This document shows positions 1-7,962 of a stretch of DNA of 27,052 nucleotides, one piece after another (position 1 is the stretch's first letter; the number at the start of each line of letters is the position of its first letter). Source of the DNA: JBFELO01 sp041552055 (GTDB taxonomy: Bacteria > Acidobacteriota > Thermoanaerobaculia > Thermoanaerobaculales > Sulfomarinibacteraceae); NCBI GenBank assembly GCA_041552055.1, contig JBFELO010000063.1, forward strand, positions 1-27,052. Direction: 5' to 3'. A model generated the notes under the pieces. It worked only from the letters and a program-made list of their open reading frames with translations. It was not told the DNA's origin and ran no database searches. The position numbers and the translations under genes were made by a program.

Positions 1-1
1 G

Positions 2-1060
2 TGCCACAACCGAACCGTGGTGATCGATGCGCACCTGGGCGAGCGGGAGAACAAGCAGGTCAACGTCACCGACGCCCACGGGCTGCGCAATATCCACCTG
101 TACGAGGGCGAGGAGTGGGTCCACATCCGGGACGCGGTCGGCGAGCTCGCCGATAGGTTCATTTGTCTCAACGAGGTCTATCCTGATGGATTCATGATTC
201 CTGGACGTTTCATCGGCGAGAACATTCTCCACCTGCCGACGGTCAAGACCCACGTGTTCACCACGATGACCGGGGCGATGAAAAACGCATTCGGCGGGTT
301 GCTCAACGAGCGGAGGCACTGGACCCACCCGGTGATCCACGAGACGCTGGTCGACCTGCTGATGATTCAGAAGAAGATCCACACCGGAGTTTTCGCGGTG
401 ATGGACGGCACCTTCGCCGGCGACGGACCGGGCCCGCGGTGCATGATGCCGCACGTCAAGAACGTCCTGCTGGCGTCGGCCGATCAGGTCGCGGTCGACG
501 CCGTGTCAGCGACCCTGATGGGCTTCGATCCGCTCAGGGACATCAAGTTCATCCGGCTGGCGCACGAGCTCGGACTGGGCTGCGGCGACCCGCGCGAGAT
601 CGACATCGTCGGCGACCAGGACGCCGCGGCCGAGCGCTGGAACTTCGTGGGCCCCTTCCAGAAGATGACCTTTGCCAGCCGGATGCAGCACAAGATCTAC
701 TGGGGACCGCTGAAGGGACCGATGGAGTGGTCGCTCAAGACCGTGCTCGCCCCGTGGGCGTACGTCGCGAGCGTGCTGTACCACGACTCGTTCTGGTACC
801 CGACTCACCAGAGGTTCGTGCAGGAGATATTGGCGAGCGAATGGGGCAGACTGTTCCACCACTGGGACGAGCTGGCGTTGCCGGCGGACGATCTCGAGAC
901 TCCGGGCTGGGCGGAGCTGCCGGACGCGCCGGCCGAGCTGACGTCCGAGTCGTGGAGCTCGTTCAAGGAGTCGCTTCGCATCCTCGGCATGTGCATTCGG
1001 GAGGCTCCGGAGTTCGCCGCCAGAAAGCGGCGGAAGGCGCATCCGGGCCGGCATCCGTGA
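2..1060 (+). CDS. DUF362-domain protein, 5' end outside window
   Basis: The reading frame is already open at base 2 and ends at 1060, so the N-terminus lies upstream; about 352 residues are visible. The central part carries the DUF362 pattern: LPTVKTH, then a GAMKNAFGG segment, then VMDGTFAGDGPGP, and finally a stretch about VAVDAVSATLMGFDP. DUF362 proteins are poorly characterised and are often found fused to or beside ferredoxin-like iron-sulfur proteins; no CxxCxxC ferredoxin motif is visible in this fragment. The last 120 residues are rich in Trp and charged residues, end in a basic tail and have no assigned domain. The gene faces the FG-GAP gene across a 117-bp gap in which I see no convincing terminator. 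Family assignment is secure; the biochemical role is unknown. Confidence 0.85.
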   Translation, partial: CHNRTVVIDAHLGERENKQVNVTDAHGLRNIHLYEGEEWVHIRDAVGELADRFICLNEVYPDGFMIPGRFIGENILHLPTVKTHVFTTMTGAMKNAFGGLLNERRHWTHPVIHETLVDLLMIQKKIHTGVFAVMDGTFAGDGPGPRCMMPHVKNVLLASADQVAVDAVSATLMGFDPLRDIKFIRLAHELGLGCGDPREIDIVGDQDAAAERWNFVGPFQKMTFASRMQHKIYWGPLKGPMEWSLKTVLAPWAYVASVLYHDSFWYPTHQRFVQEILASEWGRLFHHWDELALPADDLETPGWAELPDAPAELTSESWSSFKESLRILGMCIREAPEFAARKRRKAHPGRHP

Positions 1061-1177
1061 GTGCGGCTCGACAATCGGTCTGCTGCACGCTCCGCGATCG
1101 GGAACCACTCGATTCACCGTGATTGGGAGAGGGCGAACGCTGGTCGTCGACCACTGCGACGGTCGGTCGAAGCTCGG

Positions 1178-2452
1178 TCAGTCCACACGGACGGGCAACA
1201 GGAAGACGTATGCAGCGCCTGGATCCATGAGGTCGGAGTGATCGGCGAGGCGAGCGCCCACGACTGCCGTTCGATCATGGACCGCGACTTCCCCAAAGAG
1301 GTTTCCGGCCGCGGCGTCGCTTGCCCACAGGGTGTCGACAGCGCGCCAGGTGCCGACCGATCGTGCGTAGGAATAGCCGCACCCCGCGTTGTCGAGTCCC
1401 AGGGGGTTGTCGTGCGGCGCACCGATCATCATGTGGTTTCGGCACACGCACACGGAGGTTCCGAACCGCTGCTCCTCGCGTGGCGTGCCGGAGATGAGCT
1501 TTTGGGACTCGACCCACCCGGCGTCCGAGCGAGTGAACACGTACGCCGACCCGCTGTCCGTGCTTGAGCCGTGGTCGTCCCGGAGGGCCCCGACGACGAT
1601 GGTGTCGTCAGACACGGCTACCGAGCTGCCGAACCGATCGTCTGCCTGGGCGTCAGAGGCGGTCAGTGCCTGGGTCTGCTCCCAGGCGCCGCTCCTCTTC
1701 TCGAATACGAAGGCTGCGCCTCCCCGGGAGCGTCCGGCAAGGTTGCTCCACTCCGCACCCACGACGAGAGTCGTGTCGGACAGGGTCAGGCTGGCGCCGA
1801 AGTTGCCGCCTTCCGGCGGCGGCATGTGCAGCCGTTGGACCTGTGTCCACCTGCCTCCCGAGCGCTCGAAGATGTACACCTTGTCGCAGCCCCAGGTGCC
1901 CACTGCCAGAGTGTCGCCCCGCAGTGCGAGGGCGTGCCCGTAGTGGTTCTCGACACCGGGATCGCTCGGGACGAGCTTCTGTTCCGGGACCCAGAGATCC
2001 TCGGTTCGTACGAATACATCTACCCAGCCGGCGTTTCTCGCTTCTGATACGTCGCCGTGCTCGGCTCCGACCGCGATCGTGTCTTCCCACACCGCGACCG
2101 CCCGCCCGAAGCTGGCACCATCCTGGTATTCTGTTGCCACGAGTTCTTGTTCGTAATGCCAATTCCAGTGTTTCCCCGAAAAAACGTGGACCGAGCCGGC
2201 CGACGGAGGCTTGGTATGAGTGACCTCGCCCGGTGCACCTACAACAATCGTGGGGCCATAGATGGCGACGCTGCGTCCAAACTCGTCACCGTCACGCGCG
2301 TCCGGAGCGACGAGTTTGACGGCCTCGGTGGGCTCCGTGATCGGATGGCGGCGGCCAGCGGCTGATCGCCGTTGCGGTCCCTCGGCGAGAGAAAGGCTCA
2401 CGCAAAGAGCCGCTAGCGAGGCGATCCCGGTGAAGACTACGGTTCGAGGCAT
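1178..2452 (-). CDS. Secreted FG-GAP repeat (integrin alpha-like beta-propeller) protein
   Basis: This is a 424-residue protein. The start is the ATG at 2452, because an AAAAGGA ribosome site (2461-2467) sits 8 bases upstream and a signal peptide follows directly (VVFTGIASLAALCVSLSLA). An upstream in-frame ATG at 2599 would put 49 unrelated residues before the signal and lies upstream of the apparent promoter. The mature part is seven repeats of about 53 residues, each with an [FY]G.s.a....tivVGA core, for example DEFGRSVAIYGPTIVVGAPG and DRFGSSVAVSDDTIVVGALR. This matches a seven-bladed propeller. In FG-GAP proteins the loops often bind calcium, and the domain usually mediates adhesion or display. 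The sixth blade is deviant (TSVCVCRNHMMIGAPH, with two Cys). No C-terminal sorting signal is visible. It is transcribed alone, convergent with the DUF362 gene. Confidence 0.9.
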   Translation of the reverse strand: MPRTVVFTGIASLAALCVSLSLAEGPQRRSAAGRRHPITEPTEAVKLVAPDARDGDEFGRSVAIYGPTIVVGAPGEVTHTKPPSAGSVHVFSGKHWNWHYEQELVATEYQDGASFGRAVAVWEDTIAVGAEHGDVSEARNAGWVDVFVRTEDLWVPEQKLVPSDPGVENHYGHALALRGDTLAVGTWGCDKVYIFERSGGRWTQVQRLHMPPPEGGNFGASLTLSDTTLVVGAEWSNLAGRSRGGAAFVFEKRSGAWEQTQALTASDAQADDRFGSSVAVSDDTIVVGALRDDHGSSTDSGSAYVFTRSDAGWVESQKLISGTPREEQRFGTSVCVCRNHMMIGAPHDNPLGLDNAGCGYSYARSVGTWRAVDTLWASDAAAGNLFGEVAVHDRTAVVGARLADHSDLMDPGAAYVFLLPVRVD

Positions 2453-2484
2453 GAACGAATTCCTTTTGGATGGCCAATCGAACT

Positions 2485-2533
2485 GACCACGCGAAGCGTG
2501 ATCGCGAAGGCTGATCCCCTCCTTTAAATTATA
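2485..2533 (-). promoter_or_regulatory. Leader of the FG-GAP gene: perfect -10 box plus hairpin
   Basis: Read on the minus strand, a perfect TATAAT lies at 2533-2528 in an otherwise GC-rich neighbourhood. No good -35 box is seen 16-19 bases upstream (the best candidate resembles ACCAGT), so the box could depend on an activator. Downstream is a strong SD-like run AAAGGAGGGG (2525-2516) with no start codon within range. Then comes a hairpin with arms 2496-2503 and 2485-2492 and a 3-base loop, containing 7 Watson-Crick pairs and one G-U. The predicted 5' UTR would be about 70 bases. Confidence 0.5.
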
Positions 2534-2607
2534 TGACGCAGGGTGGGAACTACTGGTGTTGAGACCTGATATGCGATGGTCAAGGTCTGGTTGCGGCACG
2601 CTGGTGG

Positions 2608-2624
2608 CGCGTGAGAGCCACGCG
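2608..2624 (-). terminator. Possible weak terminator hairpin after icmF
   Basis: Perfect 6-bp inverted repeat (CGCGTG / CACGCG, loop of 5) beginning 12 bases past the icmF stop codon. There is no following U-tract on the minus strand, so it is at best a non-canonical terminator or an RNA-stabilising hairpin. Confidence 0.25.
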
Positions 2625-2635
2625 ATGGCCCTTGA

Positions 2636-5600
2636 TCACATATTCCGTCGATACTGCCCGCCGACCTCGTACAGCGCCTTGGAGATCTGGCCGAGGGAGC
2701 ACCAGCGCACGGTGTCGAGCAATTCCTCGAAGATGTTGCCGCCCGAGCGTGCCACCTCCTGGAGGCGGTAGAGGGCGTCCGCGGACCGGCTGGAGTACCG
2801 GTTCTGGAAGTCGCGGAGGTGTTCGAGGCGCGTGGTCTTCTCCTCGGGGGTGGAGCGGGTGAGGGGGACTTCGCCCCCCTCCTCGCCGTCCTCGGCGATG
2901 AACGTGTTGACGCCGACGATCGGGGACTCCCCGGTGTGCTTCATTCGCTCGTAGTGCAGGCTCTCCTCCTGGATCTTGGAGCGCTGGTACATCCCCTCCA
3001 TGGCGCCGAGCACGTCGCCGCGCTCGGACAGCCGCTCGAACTCCTCGAGCACCGCCTCCTCGACCACGTTGGTGAGCCACTCGACGATGTGCGATCCCTG
3101 CAGCGGATTCTCGTTCTTGAGCAGTCCGAACTCGAGCGCGTTGATGAGCTGGATGGCGACTGCACGCCGCACCGACTCCTCGGTTGGCGTGGTGATCGCC
3201 TCGTCGTAGGCGTTGGTGTGCAGCGAGTTGCAGTTGTCGGCCATGGCGAGCAGGCCTTGCAGCGTGGTGCGGATATCGTTGAACGCGATCTCCTGGGCGT
3301 GCAGCGAGCGGCCCGATGTCTGGATGTGGTACTTGAGCTTCTGTGAGCGCTCATTGCCCCGGTACCGGTTGCGGATGGCGATCGACCAGATGCGCCGCGC
3401 CACCCTGCCGATCACCGTGTACTCGGGATCCATGCCGTTGGAGAAGAAGAAGCTCAGGTTGTGGGCGAAGTCGTCGATGTGCATGCCGCGGGCTAGGTAG
3501 GTCTCGACGTAGGTGAAGCCGTTGGCCAGGGTGAAGGCGAGCTGCGAGATCGGGTTGGCCCCGGCCTCCGCGATGTGGTAGCCCGAGATCGACACCGAAT
3601 AGAAGTTCTGTACGCCCCGATCGCAGAAGAACTGCTGAATATCGGCCATCATGCGGAGCGCGAACTCGGTGGAGAAGATGCACGTGTTCTGTGCCTGGTC
3701 TTCCTTCAGGATGTCGGCTTGAACCGTGCCGCGGATGGCCTGCATGGTGGACCCGAGAATCTCCTGCCACTCTCCTTCCTCGAACAGCGGCTCCATGGCC
3801 TCCCAGTCCTTGCCGTCGAAGATCGGCTGGAACGCGGCTTCAAGCGCAGCGTCGAGCCGGCCCGACTCGATCAGCCGTTTGCGTGCCTGCTGCCGAGCGG
3901 CGGCGTTGAAGAACATCGCCAGGATCATCGGTGCCGGTCCGTTGATGGTCATCGACACAGAGGTCGAGGGATCGCACAGGTCAAAGCCGGCGTAGAGCTT
4001 CTCCACGTCCTCGACGGTGCAGATCGAGACTCCGGACTCTCCGACCTTGCCCCAGATGTCGGGCCTCTCGTCCGGGTCCTCGCCGTACAGGGTCACGGAA
4101 TCGAAGGCCGTCGACAGCCGGTTGGCCGGTTGGCCCTGTGCGAGCAGGTGGAAGCGCTCGTTGGTGCGCTCCGGTCCCCCCTCGCCGGCAAACATGCGTG
4201 TCGGCAGCTCCTGGGTGCGCTTGAGCGGAAATACGCCCGCAGTGTAGGGGAATGCCCCCGGCACGTTTTCCAGGAACAGGTAGCGGAGGATGCCAGGCCA
4301 CGTCTGCCGCTGCGGCAGCTGGACCTTGGGCACGTGGGTGCCCGACAGGCTGGTGGAGGTGAGCGGGACGCGGATCTCCTTGCCGCGGACGGTGTAGCTG
4401 AACTCGTCGCGCGCGAAGTCTGCGAGGATTCTAGGCCAGGCGGCCAGCAGCTGCCGGGAGTCGTCCTCGAGCTCGTGGGCGATCCTCCGGATCTCGGCGT
4501 CGAGGTCGGCGAGCTGCGGTTCGCGAGTGACTTCGGCATCGAGGATCTCCTCGAACAGGTGCCACAGATCGGACGGCGAGCCGTCGCCGTCGCGGGCGCA
4601 CAGGATGGCGCGCGCGCCGACCAGCTGGTACAACCTGCCGGCCGCCGTGATCTGGTCCTCCGCCCACGCCTTGTACGAGCGCACCGTCTTGGCGATCTCG
4701 CGCAGATAGCCGGATCGATCGGCCGGAATCGTGGGGTGACGCTCGGGCTGGCCCGCCGGCACCGCGTTGGTGCCGTCGACGGTCCATCGATCGCCGAAAT
4801 CCGACTGCAGTCGCCGCACGACCCCCTGGTACAGGTGGTTGACGCCGTGGTCGTGGAACTGGCTGGCGATCGTGGCGAACACCGGCAGCTCCTCGTCGGC
4901 CGGTCCGTTGAACAGGCCGTGGCAGCGGCGGTACTGCTTGCGCACGTCGCGCACGGCGTCGAGCGCACGCGGCCGGTCGAACTTGTTGATCGCCACGAAG
5001 TCGGCGTAGTCCAGCATGTCGATCTTTTCGAGCTGGATGGGGGCGCCGTACTCGGGCGTCATCACGTAGAGCGACAGATCCGAAATGTCGACGATCTCGG
5101 AGTCGGCCTGTCCGATTCCCGACGACTCGACGATGATCAGATCGAAGCCGGCGCCCTGGCAGACATCGATCGACTTCGAGATGTGGGCGGAGAGCACGCG
5201 GTGGGCCTGACGGGTGGCCAACGAACGCATGAAGACCCGGTCCGAGCCGAGAGAGTTGAGGCGGATCCGGTCGCCCAGCAGGGCACCCCCGGTCTTCCGC
5301 TTGGTCGGGTCCACCGAAAGGATGGCGATCTTCAACCCGGGAGAGTCGGCCAGAAAACGGAGCACCAGCTCGTCCACCACCGACGACTTGCCGGATCCGC
5401 CGGTGCCGGTCACACCGAGGATTGGCGCCGGGTCAGCTCGGTCCGGAGCGTCGATCGCCTGCCCTTCCTCGACCCGCGTGATTGCTCGGGACACCGCCAG
5501 CCAGTGGTCGGCGTCGGAGCCCAGCGCACCCGGCTCGCCGACCTTGGTCGGGTCGAAATCGGCCGCCTCGATCATGAAGTCGATCATGCCGTCGAGGCCC

Positions 5601-5983
5601 ATCTCGCGCCCGTCATCGGGCGAGAAGATCTTGGTCACGCCGTACGCCTCGAGAGCCTCGATCTCGCGGGGCACGATGACCCCGCCGCCGCCGCCGAACA
5701 CCAGGATGTGGCCGGCGTCGCGCTCCCGGAGCAGGTCTATCATGTAGGAGAAGAACTCGTTGTGACCGCCCTGGTAGGAGGAGACGGCGATCGCCTGGGC
5801 GTCCTCCTGGATGGCGGCGTCGACGATCTCGGCGACCGAGCGGTTGTGGCCGAGGTGGATCACCTCGGCGCCGTGTGCCTGGAGGATGCGGCGCATGATG
5901 TTGATCGCCGCGTCGTGGCCGTCGAACAGCGAGGCGGCGGTCACGAAGCGGACGATGTTGTCGGGTGTGTAGGCCTTGGGCAT
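2636..5983 (-). CDS. icmF: Fused isobutyryl-CoA mutase IcmF (B12-binding, G-protein chaperone and mutase domains)
   Basis: This 1115-residue protein is close to the usual IcmF length (about 1090). ATG 5983 is chosen because GGGAGG precedes it by 5 bases and residue 1 matches the family N-terminus MPKAYTP. Domains in order: a cobalamin-binding domain (about 1-140; DGH with His23, a QGGH segment and a Gly-rich VFGGGGG); a MeaB-like GTPase (Walker A GTGGSGKS at 193-200, NKFD for guanine); a linker; and the TIM-barrel mutase half (FPYTAGVF, STAFDSVTLYGEDP, SISGYHIAEAGANP, HIQTSGRSLHAQEI), ending in the typical GGQYRRNM. Family knowledge: IcmF interconverts isobutyryl-CoA and butyryl-CoA using adenosylcobalamin, with the built-in G-domain handling cofactor loading; some members also act on isovaleryl-/pivalyl-CoA. 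The Phe in FPYTAGVF fits the ICM rather than the methylmalonyl-CoA mutase pattern. The role is probably branched-chain acyl-CoA metabolism. No partner gene adjoins it and no frameshift is seen. Confidence 0.97.
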   Translation of the reverse strand: MPKAYTPDNIVRFVTAASLFDGHDAAINIMRRILQAHGAEVIHLGHNRSVAEIVDAAIQEDAQAIAVSSYQGGHNEFFSYMIDLLRERDAGHILVFGGGGGVIVPREIEALEAYGVTKIFSPDDGREMGLDGMIDFMIEAADFDPTKVGEPGALGSDADHWLAVSRAITRVEEGQAIDAPDRADPAPILGVTGTGGSGKSSVVDELVLRFLADSPGLKIAILSVDPTKRKTGGALLGDRIRLNSLGSDRVFMRSLATRQAHRVLSAHISKSIDVCQGAGFDLIIVESSGIGQADSEIVDISDLSLYVMTPEYGAPIQLEKIDMLDYADFVAINKFDRPRALDAVRDVRKQYRRCHGLFNGPADEELPVFATIASQFHDHGVNHLYQGVVRRLQSDFGDRWTVDGTNAVPAGQPERHPTIPADRSGYLREIAKTVRSYKAWAEDQITAAGRLYQLVGARAILCARDGDGSPSDLWHLFEEILDAEVTREPQLADLDAEIRRIAHELEDDSRQLLAAWPRILADFARDEFSYTVRGKEIRVPLTSTSLSGTHVPKVQLPQRQTWPGILRYLFLENVPGAFPYTAGVFPLKRTQELPTRMFAGEGGPERTNERFHLLAQGQPANRLSTAFDSVTLYGEDPDERPDIWGKVGESGVSICTVEDVEKLYAGFDLCDPSTSVSMTINGPAPMILAMFFNAAARQQARKRLIESGRLDAALEAAFQPIFDGKDWEAMEPLFEEGEWQEILGSTMQAIRGTVQADILKEDQAQNTCIFSTEFALRMMADIQQFFCDRGVQNFYSVSISGYHIAEAGANPISQLAFTLANGFTYVETYLARGMHIDDFAHNLSFFFSNGMDPEYTVIGRVARRIWSIAIRNRYRGNERSQKLKYHIQTSGRSLHAQEIAFNDIRTTLQGLLAMADNCNSLHTNAYDEAITTPTEESVRRAVAIQLINALEFGLLKNENPLQGSHIVEWLTNVVEEAVLEEFERLSERGDVLGAMEGMYQRSKIQEESLHYERMKHTGESPIVGVNTFIAEDGEEGGEVPLTRSTPEEKTTRLEHLRDFQNRYSSRSADALYRLQEVARSGGNIFEELLDTVRWCSLGQISKALYEVGGQYRRNM

Positions 5984-6384
5984 CGCGCCTCCCGCCGGTG
6001 GTTTCGACTTGGATGATAGCAGGGGAGGTGTCGCATCGAACCTGTACCCCAACCCAGGCGCGTCGTTACCCGGGTCCGCCCCCTGCTCGCTCGGCATCGG
6101 AGGGACGACCACGAGGTTTGTCCCTCCTCGCCTCGTTCGCGATGCGCGGCGAGAGGGACACCGTTGGCGCGATCCGCTTCGCGGGGTCGGCGAGAGGGGA
6201 GGCGGGACGCATTCGGCGGCAGCGCCTGCGGCGCTGCACACGCTCAGCCTGGCCACTTCGCGCTGCCTCGAGCCCGCCGACCATGAAGAACCCCCAGAAG
6301 TTGGTCGTACCTGGGACGTTCGGGCTCGCCTATGATGGCCCGGCGGACCCCCGTGCGGTCCACCTCGGACGAGGAGGAGGATTC
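5984..6384. other. 401-bp divergent intergenic region between icmF and aminopeptidase P
   Basis: No gene is supported here. It contains the icmF ribosome site (GGGAGG, next to 5983). It also contains a perfect 8-bp hairpin at 6219-6237 (GCAGCGCC, loop TGC, GGCGCTGC). A second hairpin at about 6171-6188 is built on CGCTTCGCG and matches one in the FG-GAP leader. A TATGAT at 6331-6336 could be the -10 box of the rightward gene, although no matching -35 is evident. I looked for a B12-box and cobalamin-riboswitch architecture in front of icmF and did not find one. Confidence 0.5.
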
Positions 6385-7728
6385 ATGAACACGTCGGTCA
6401 CGGTGTTGATAGTCGTCTTATGTCTGTCGGTGGCAACAGCGGTCGCCGCTCAACCGGTGACCTACCCGGCGGAGGAGTTCGCCGCGCGGCGCGGCGCGCT
6501 GTGTGACTCGGTGGGGGAGGGCTACGTGCTGATGTTCGGCGAGTCCAATCGTCAGCCCGGCCTCAGGTTCCGACAGGACAACGACTTCTACTACCTGACC
6601 GGAGTGGAGGATCTCAACGCCGCCCTGATGATCGACGTGCAGAGAGACTGCAGAGCGATCCTGTTCCTGCCGTCGCAGGGCAAGGGTGAGATCAAGATGG
6701 GCGGCGCGAACCTGCTCGAGGATTCCGAACGCGCCCAGGCGGCCGGGTTCGCGCGGGTTGTCGAGCTGGCGCGGCTCCACGAACTGCTGTCGTTCATCCA
6801 GGCGCGCCAGGCGCCACCGCTGTGGCTCCGTCTCCAGGAGCCGGATTTCGTGGACCAGGACCGACACGAGACCGGAGGTTACCTGGCCCGCGAGTTCGCC
6901 ACCGGATTCGGTCAGCCGTCCGTCAACGCACACCGTGCCTCGCTGCTCGCCGAGAGGCTCCCGTCCGTCACCGTGAAGGACGTCACACCCCACCTCGACG
7001 CCCGGCGGGTGATCAAGACCGCGCGCGAGATCGAGGTCTTGCGCCGCAACGGGCGGATCGGCGCGCAGGCGATCCGGCGGTCGATCGAGGCGACAGTACC
7101 CGGGAGGTACGAGTACGAGCTTGCCGCCGAGGCCTCCTACGTCGTGCGCAAAAACGGCTGCGAGGGCGACGGTTATGCGCCGACCGTCGCATCCGGTCCG
7201 AACCTGGCCGTGTGGCACTACGAACGAAACGACCGGCAGCTCGAGGACGGCGACCTGATCGTCATGGACTACGGCGGTTCGCTCGGCTATCTCACCATCG
7301 ACATCTCCCGAACCTGGCCGGCGTCCGGCACCTTCAGCGACCGCGAGCTCGAGGTCTATCGGTGTGTGCTCGAGGCCCAGGAGGCGGTGATCGAGGCGAT
7401 CCGCCCCGGGGTGACGCGCGAGGAGACGCGGGCGATCTGCACCGAGATTTACGCGAAGCACGGATTCGGAGAGCACCAGCCGTACGGCTGCGGCGGTCAC
7501 TTCGTGGGCATGTCGGTGCACGATGTGGGCGACGAGAAGGAGCCGTTCGCGCCCGGCATGGTGCTGGCCATCGAACCGATCATCGCGATCGACGACGAGC
7601 GGATTCACGTCCGGATCGAGGACACGGTTCTCGTCACCGACCAAGGTGCCGAGGTGTTGAGCTCGGACCTCCCCAAAGAGATCGACGAGGTGCTCGCGCT
7701 CGTCGGCCGCTCCGTCGCGGCCGACTGA
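6385..7728 (+). CDS. Exported Xaa-Pro aminopeptidase (aminopeptidase P, M24B)
   Basis: 447 residues; ATG 6385 follows GAGGAGGAGG at 6371-6380 and opens a signal peptide (MNTSVTVLIVVLCLSVATAVAA), so the mature enzyme is probably periplasmic or secreted. Residues about 25-165 form the AMP_N domain. The pita-bread catalytic domain follows with all five metal ligands in the correct spacing: Asp295, Asp306 (MDYGG...IDISRTWP), His372 (GGHFVG, with a second His at 379 in VHDVGD), Glu397 (IEPII) and Glu412 (RIEDT). Family knowledge: dimanganese enzymes of this type remove an N-terminal residue that precedes proline. Most bacterial PepP proteins are cytoplasmic, so the signal peptide is noteworthy. 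It heads a rightward run with a hydroxyproline-type dehydratase and a secreted metalloprotease, which suits peptide scavenging from Pro-rich protein. It could be a Xaa-Pro dipeptidase instead; the metal site does not distinguish these. Confidence 0.93.
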   Translation: MNTSVTVLIVVLCLSVATAVAAQPVTYPAEEFAARRGALCDSVGEGYVLMFGESNRQPGLRFRQDNDFYYLTGVEDLNAALMIDVQRDCRAILFLPSQGKGEIKMGGANLLEDSERAQAAGFARVVELARLHELLSFIQARQAPPLWLRLQEPDFVDQDRHETGGYLAREFATGFGQPSVNAHRASLLAERLPSVTVKDVTPHLDARRVIKTAREIEVLRRNGRIGAQAIRRSIEATVPGRYEYELAAEASYVVRKNGCEGDGYAPTVASGPNLAVWHYERNDRQLEDGDLIVMDYGGSLGYLTIDISRTWPASGTFSDRELEVYRCVLEAQEAVIEAIRPGVTREETRAICTEIYAKHGFGEHQPYGCGGHFVGMSVHDVGDEKEPFAPGMVLAIEPIIAIDDERIHVRIEDTVLVTDQGAEVLSSDLPKEIDEVLALVGRSVAAD

Positions 7729-7744
7729 CAGCCGACCGAGACGA

Positions 7745-7791
7745 GGGGATCAGGGGATGGCCGGTGCCTGCCGCCCGGGGATGAGGGGATG
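7745..7791 (+). repeat. Direct repeat with four GGGG tracts (possible G-quadruplex)
   Basis: GGGG runs occur at 7745-7748, 7753-7756, 7777-7780 and 7785-7788, with spacers of 4, 20 and 4 bases. They form two near-identical 15-base direct repeats (GGGGATCAGGGGATG at 7745 and GGGGATGAGGGGATG at 7777, 14 of 15 matching). The repeat lies between the stop of the aminopeptidase gene and the next start codon, in a 234-bp gap with no other gene. Confidence 0.6.
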
Positions 7792-7962
7792 AAGGAACTC
7801 TCGGAGACCCTCGGGTCCTCGTCGGAAGCCTGGTTTCGTCGACCCCTCGGCAGGTGGTGGCCCGTGCACCGAGCGCGAGTCCCATCTCCCGGGGCTTCCG
7901 GAGCTACCGATCACGGAGGGCCTGACGAAGCGCAGCCGCTACAATTCGCGCTGGAGGCCGAC

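Noticed and set aside
1061..1177. Terminator between the convergent DUF362 and FG-GAP genes
   Set aside because: Only a short TGGTCG-T-CGACCA palindrome at 1141-1153, with a one-base centre and no T-tract.
3575..6016. 813-residue open frame on the plus strand opposite icmF
   Set aside because: It is a mirror of the GC-rich icmF gene: no ribosome site, no recognisable domain and strong match to icmF on the other strand.
5984..6384. Cobalamin riboswitch upstream of icmF
   Set aside because: No B12 box (GCCACTG-type) or riboswitch-like fold was found on the icmF strand; GCCACTT near 6250 is on the wrong strand and isolated.
6418..7644. 408-residue open frame on the minus strand opposite aminopeptidase P
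   Set aside because: The plus-strand gene has all five metal ligands and a signal peptide; the antisense frame shows no family features.
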